From Akkermansia muciniphila (GTDB taxonomy: Bacteria; Verrucomicrobiota; Verrucomicrobiia; Chthoniobacterales; Chthoniobacteraceae), in contig CAMCIN010000010.1 of NCBI GenBank assembly GCA_945874745.1, forward strand, positions 1-33,397: DNA of 33,397 nt. Direction: 5' to 3'. The notes below the pieces were generated by a model that was not told the origin of the DNA, ran no database searches, and saw only the letters and a list, made by a program, of their open reading frames with translations. Below are positions 32,637 to 33,397 of this stretch, piece after piece. How positions within the stretch are numbered: position 1 is the stretch's first letter; each line of letters starts with the position of its first letter. A program made the translations under genes and the position numbers.

Positions 32637-33397
32637 TCAGCCCTCCAGCAATGCACTCAATCTGGCGGCGGACACACTTTCAGCCGTGCCCAGTTCCTGC
32701 GCAAACAAGGACACCCGAAACTCCTCCAGAAGCCAGCGAAACGCTTCCCGCCGCTCGGGTGCGACACGTTTCCGCCAGTCCTGAAACTGCAGGATCTGGG
32801 CCGCCTTTTCCTCATCTTTCGCCGGCTTGAGAACCGCCCGCTCGGCCCGGACCTGAATCGCCTTCAGGTAACGGGGAAGGTGCTGCAGCTGGGCAAAGGG
32901 CGTGTGCTCGGGCAGGTTCCCAGGGACGAGCCGCTCCACATCCGCCTCCATTCCCTTGTATCGCTTAGGAAAGGCTTGCAGCGCTTCCTTCAGGACGAGC
33001 ACCTGGCGGGTCCATTCTGCCAACTGGTAAGCCAGCCCGGGCAACGCACGGCGTCCATTCTCCAAAAAGACCTCAAACCGCCGCAACTCCAGCGGCTGTA
33101 CGGGCGTCCAGGCAAATGCGTGCTCCACAAGCCGCCGCAGAGCCGACACCTGAAACGCCTCGGGGGTGCATCCCGCCGGAGACCCGCTCCCCACAAGACC
33201 CAACTGCTGCAGCGAGTTTGCGAGCGTCCGCCCCTCCCGCTTGGGTGTCTGCATTTTGCGGGCAACACTCAACAGCTCCCTGCTCAAATCCACCAAATCC
33301 CGGCTGATCCCAAGTTCCACAAGCTTCCTGATGCCAGACACACTCGCGACAGCAGCCTCCCCAGCCTTTTTGTACAGGCGCACATTCACAGACTCGC
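32637..33397 (-). CDS. hrpA: HrpA-like ATP-dependent RNA helicase, C-terminal domain only
   Basis: The reading frame is open through the right edge of the window, so the 5' part with the DEAH helicase core is outside. The visible 253 residues match the C-terminal extension of HrpA (DUF3418): VRLYKKAGEA near the edge, LPRYLKAIQVRAE in the middle and the near-diagnostic EEFRVSLFAQELGT with SAARL close to the end. HrpA-type proteins are cytoplasmic DEAH-box helicases implicated in mRNA processing and ribosome rescue. The apparent GTG at 33387-33389 is internal, not a start. It converges with the hydrolase gene across 72 bp containing a terminator. Confidence 0.86.
   Translation of the reverse strand, partial: ESVNVRLYKKAGEAAVASVSGIRKLVELGISRDLVDLSRELLSVARKMQTPKREGRTLANSLQQLGLVGSGSPAGCTPEAFQVSALRRLVEHAFAWTPVQPLELRRFEVFLENGRRALPGLAYQLAEWTRQVLVLKEALQAFPKRYKGMEADVERLVPGNLPEHTPFAQLQHLPRYLKAIQVRAERAVLKPAKDEEKAAQILQFQDWRKRVAPERREAFRWLLEEFRVSLFAQELGTAESVSAARLSALLEG

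Overview
The window looks like chromosomal DNA of a GC-rich Verrucomicrobiota-type bacterium, probably Opitutae. This is inferred from very large secreted proteins built from Ig-like, RCC1 and NHL modules, weak use of Shine-Dalgarno sites, dispersed intergenic palindromic repeats, and housekeeping genes with no phage or plasmid character. No rRNA, tRNA, CRISPR array or intact insertion sequence was seen.

Layout. At the left edge lies the 3' part of a RelE/ParE-type toxin gene, followed by a roughly 350-bp composite inverted-repeat element (242-592). Next is a divergent pair of glycoside hydrolases: a GH13 amylase-family enzyme (767-2260, minus) and a GH63-like glucosidase (2431-5130, plus). 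Positions 5410-7848 hold a minus-strand cluster: a conserved unknown protein, a membrane-anchored LysM protein with a decayed L,D-transpeptidase-like C-terminus, and accA. Divergent from this cluster are nnr (NAD(P)H-hydrate repair), a long-chain polyprenyl diphosphate synthase and radC.

The middle of the window (11529-29083) is almost entirely two tandem, same-strand, paralogous secreted giants of about 1,713 and 3,933 residues. Both share an Ig-Ig-NHL(6 blades)-Ig module series and a C-terminal region of about 560 residues with five conserved cysteines. The larger one adds a duplicated N-terminal unit (a seven-bladed RCC1 propeller, an Ig domain and a helical domain), a lectin-like domain and Ig-like 'putative Ig' repeats. 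One chain would therefore carry three beta-propellers. This is the most unusual locus in the window.

The right end has a small secreted protein of unknown role, a secreted two-domain alpha/beta hydrolase whose second domain appears catalytically dead, and the C-terminus of an HrpA-like RNA helicase. Five copies of an interspersed 70-90-bp repeat sit in the intergenic gaps. Several genes have a promoter-like -10 element directly before the start codon, which suggests leaderless or near-leaderless transcripts.
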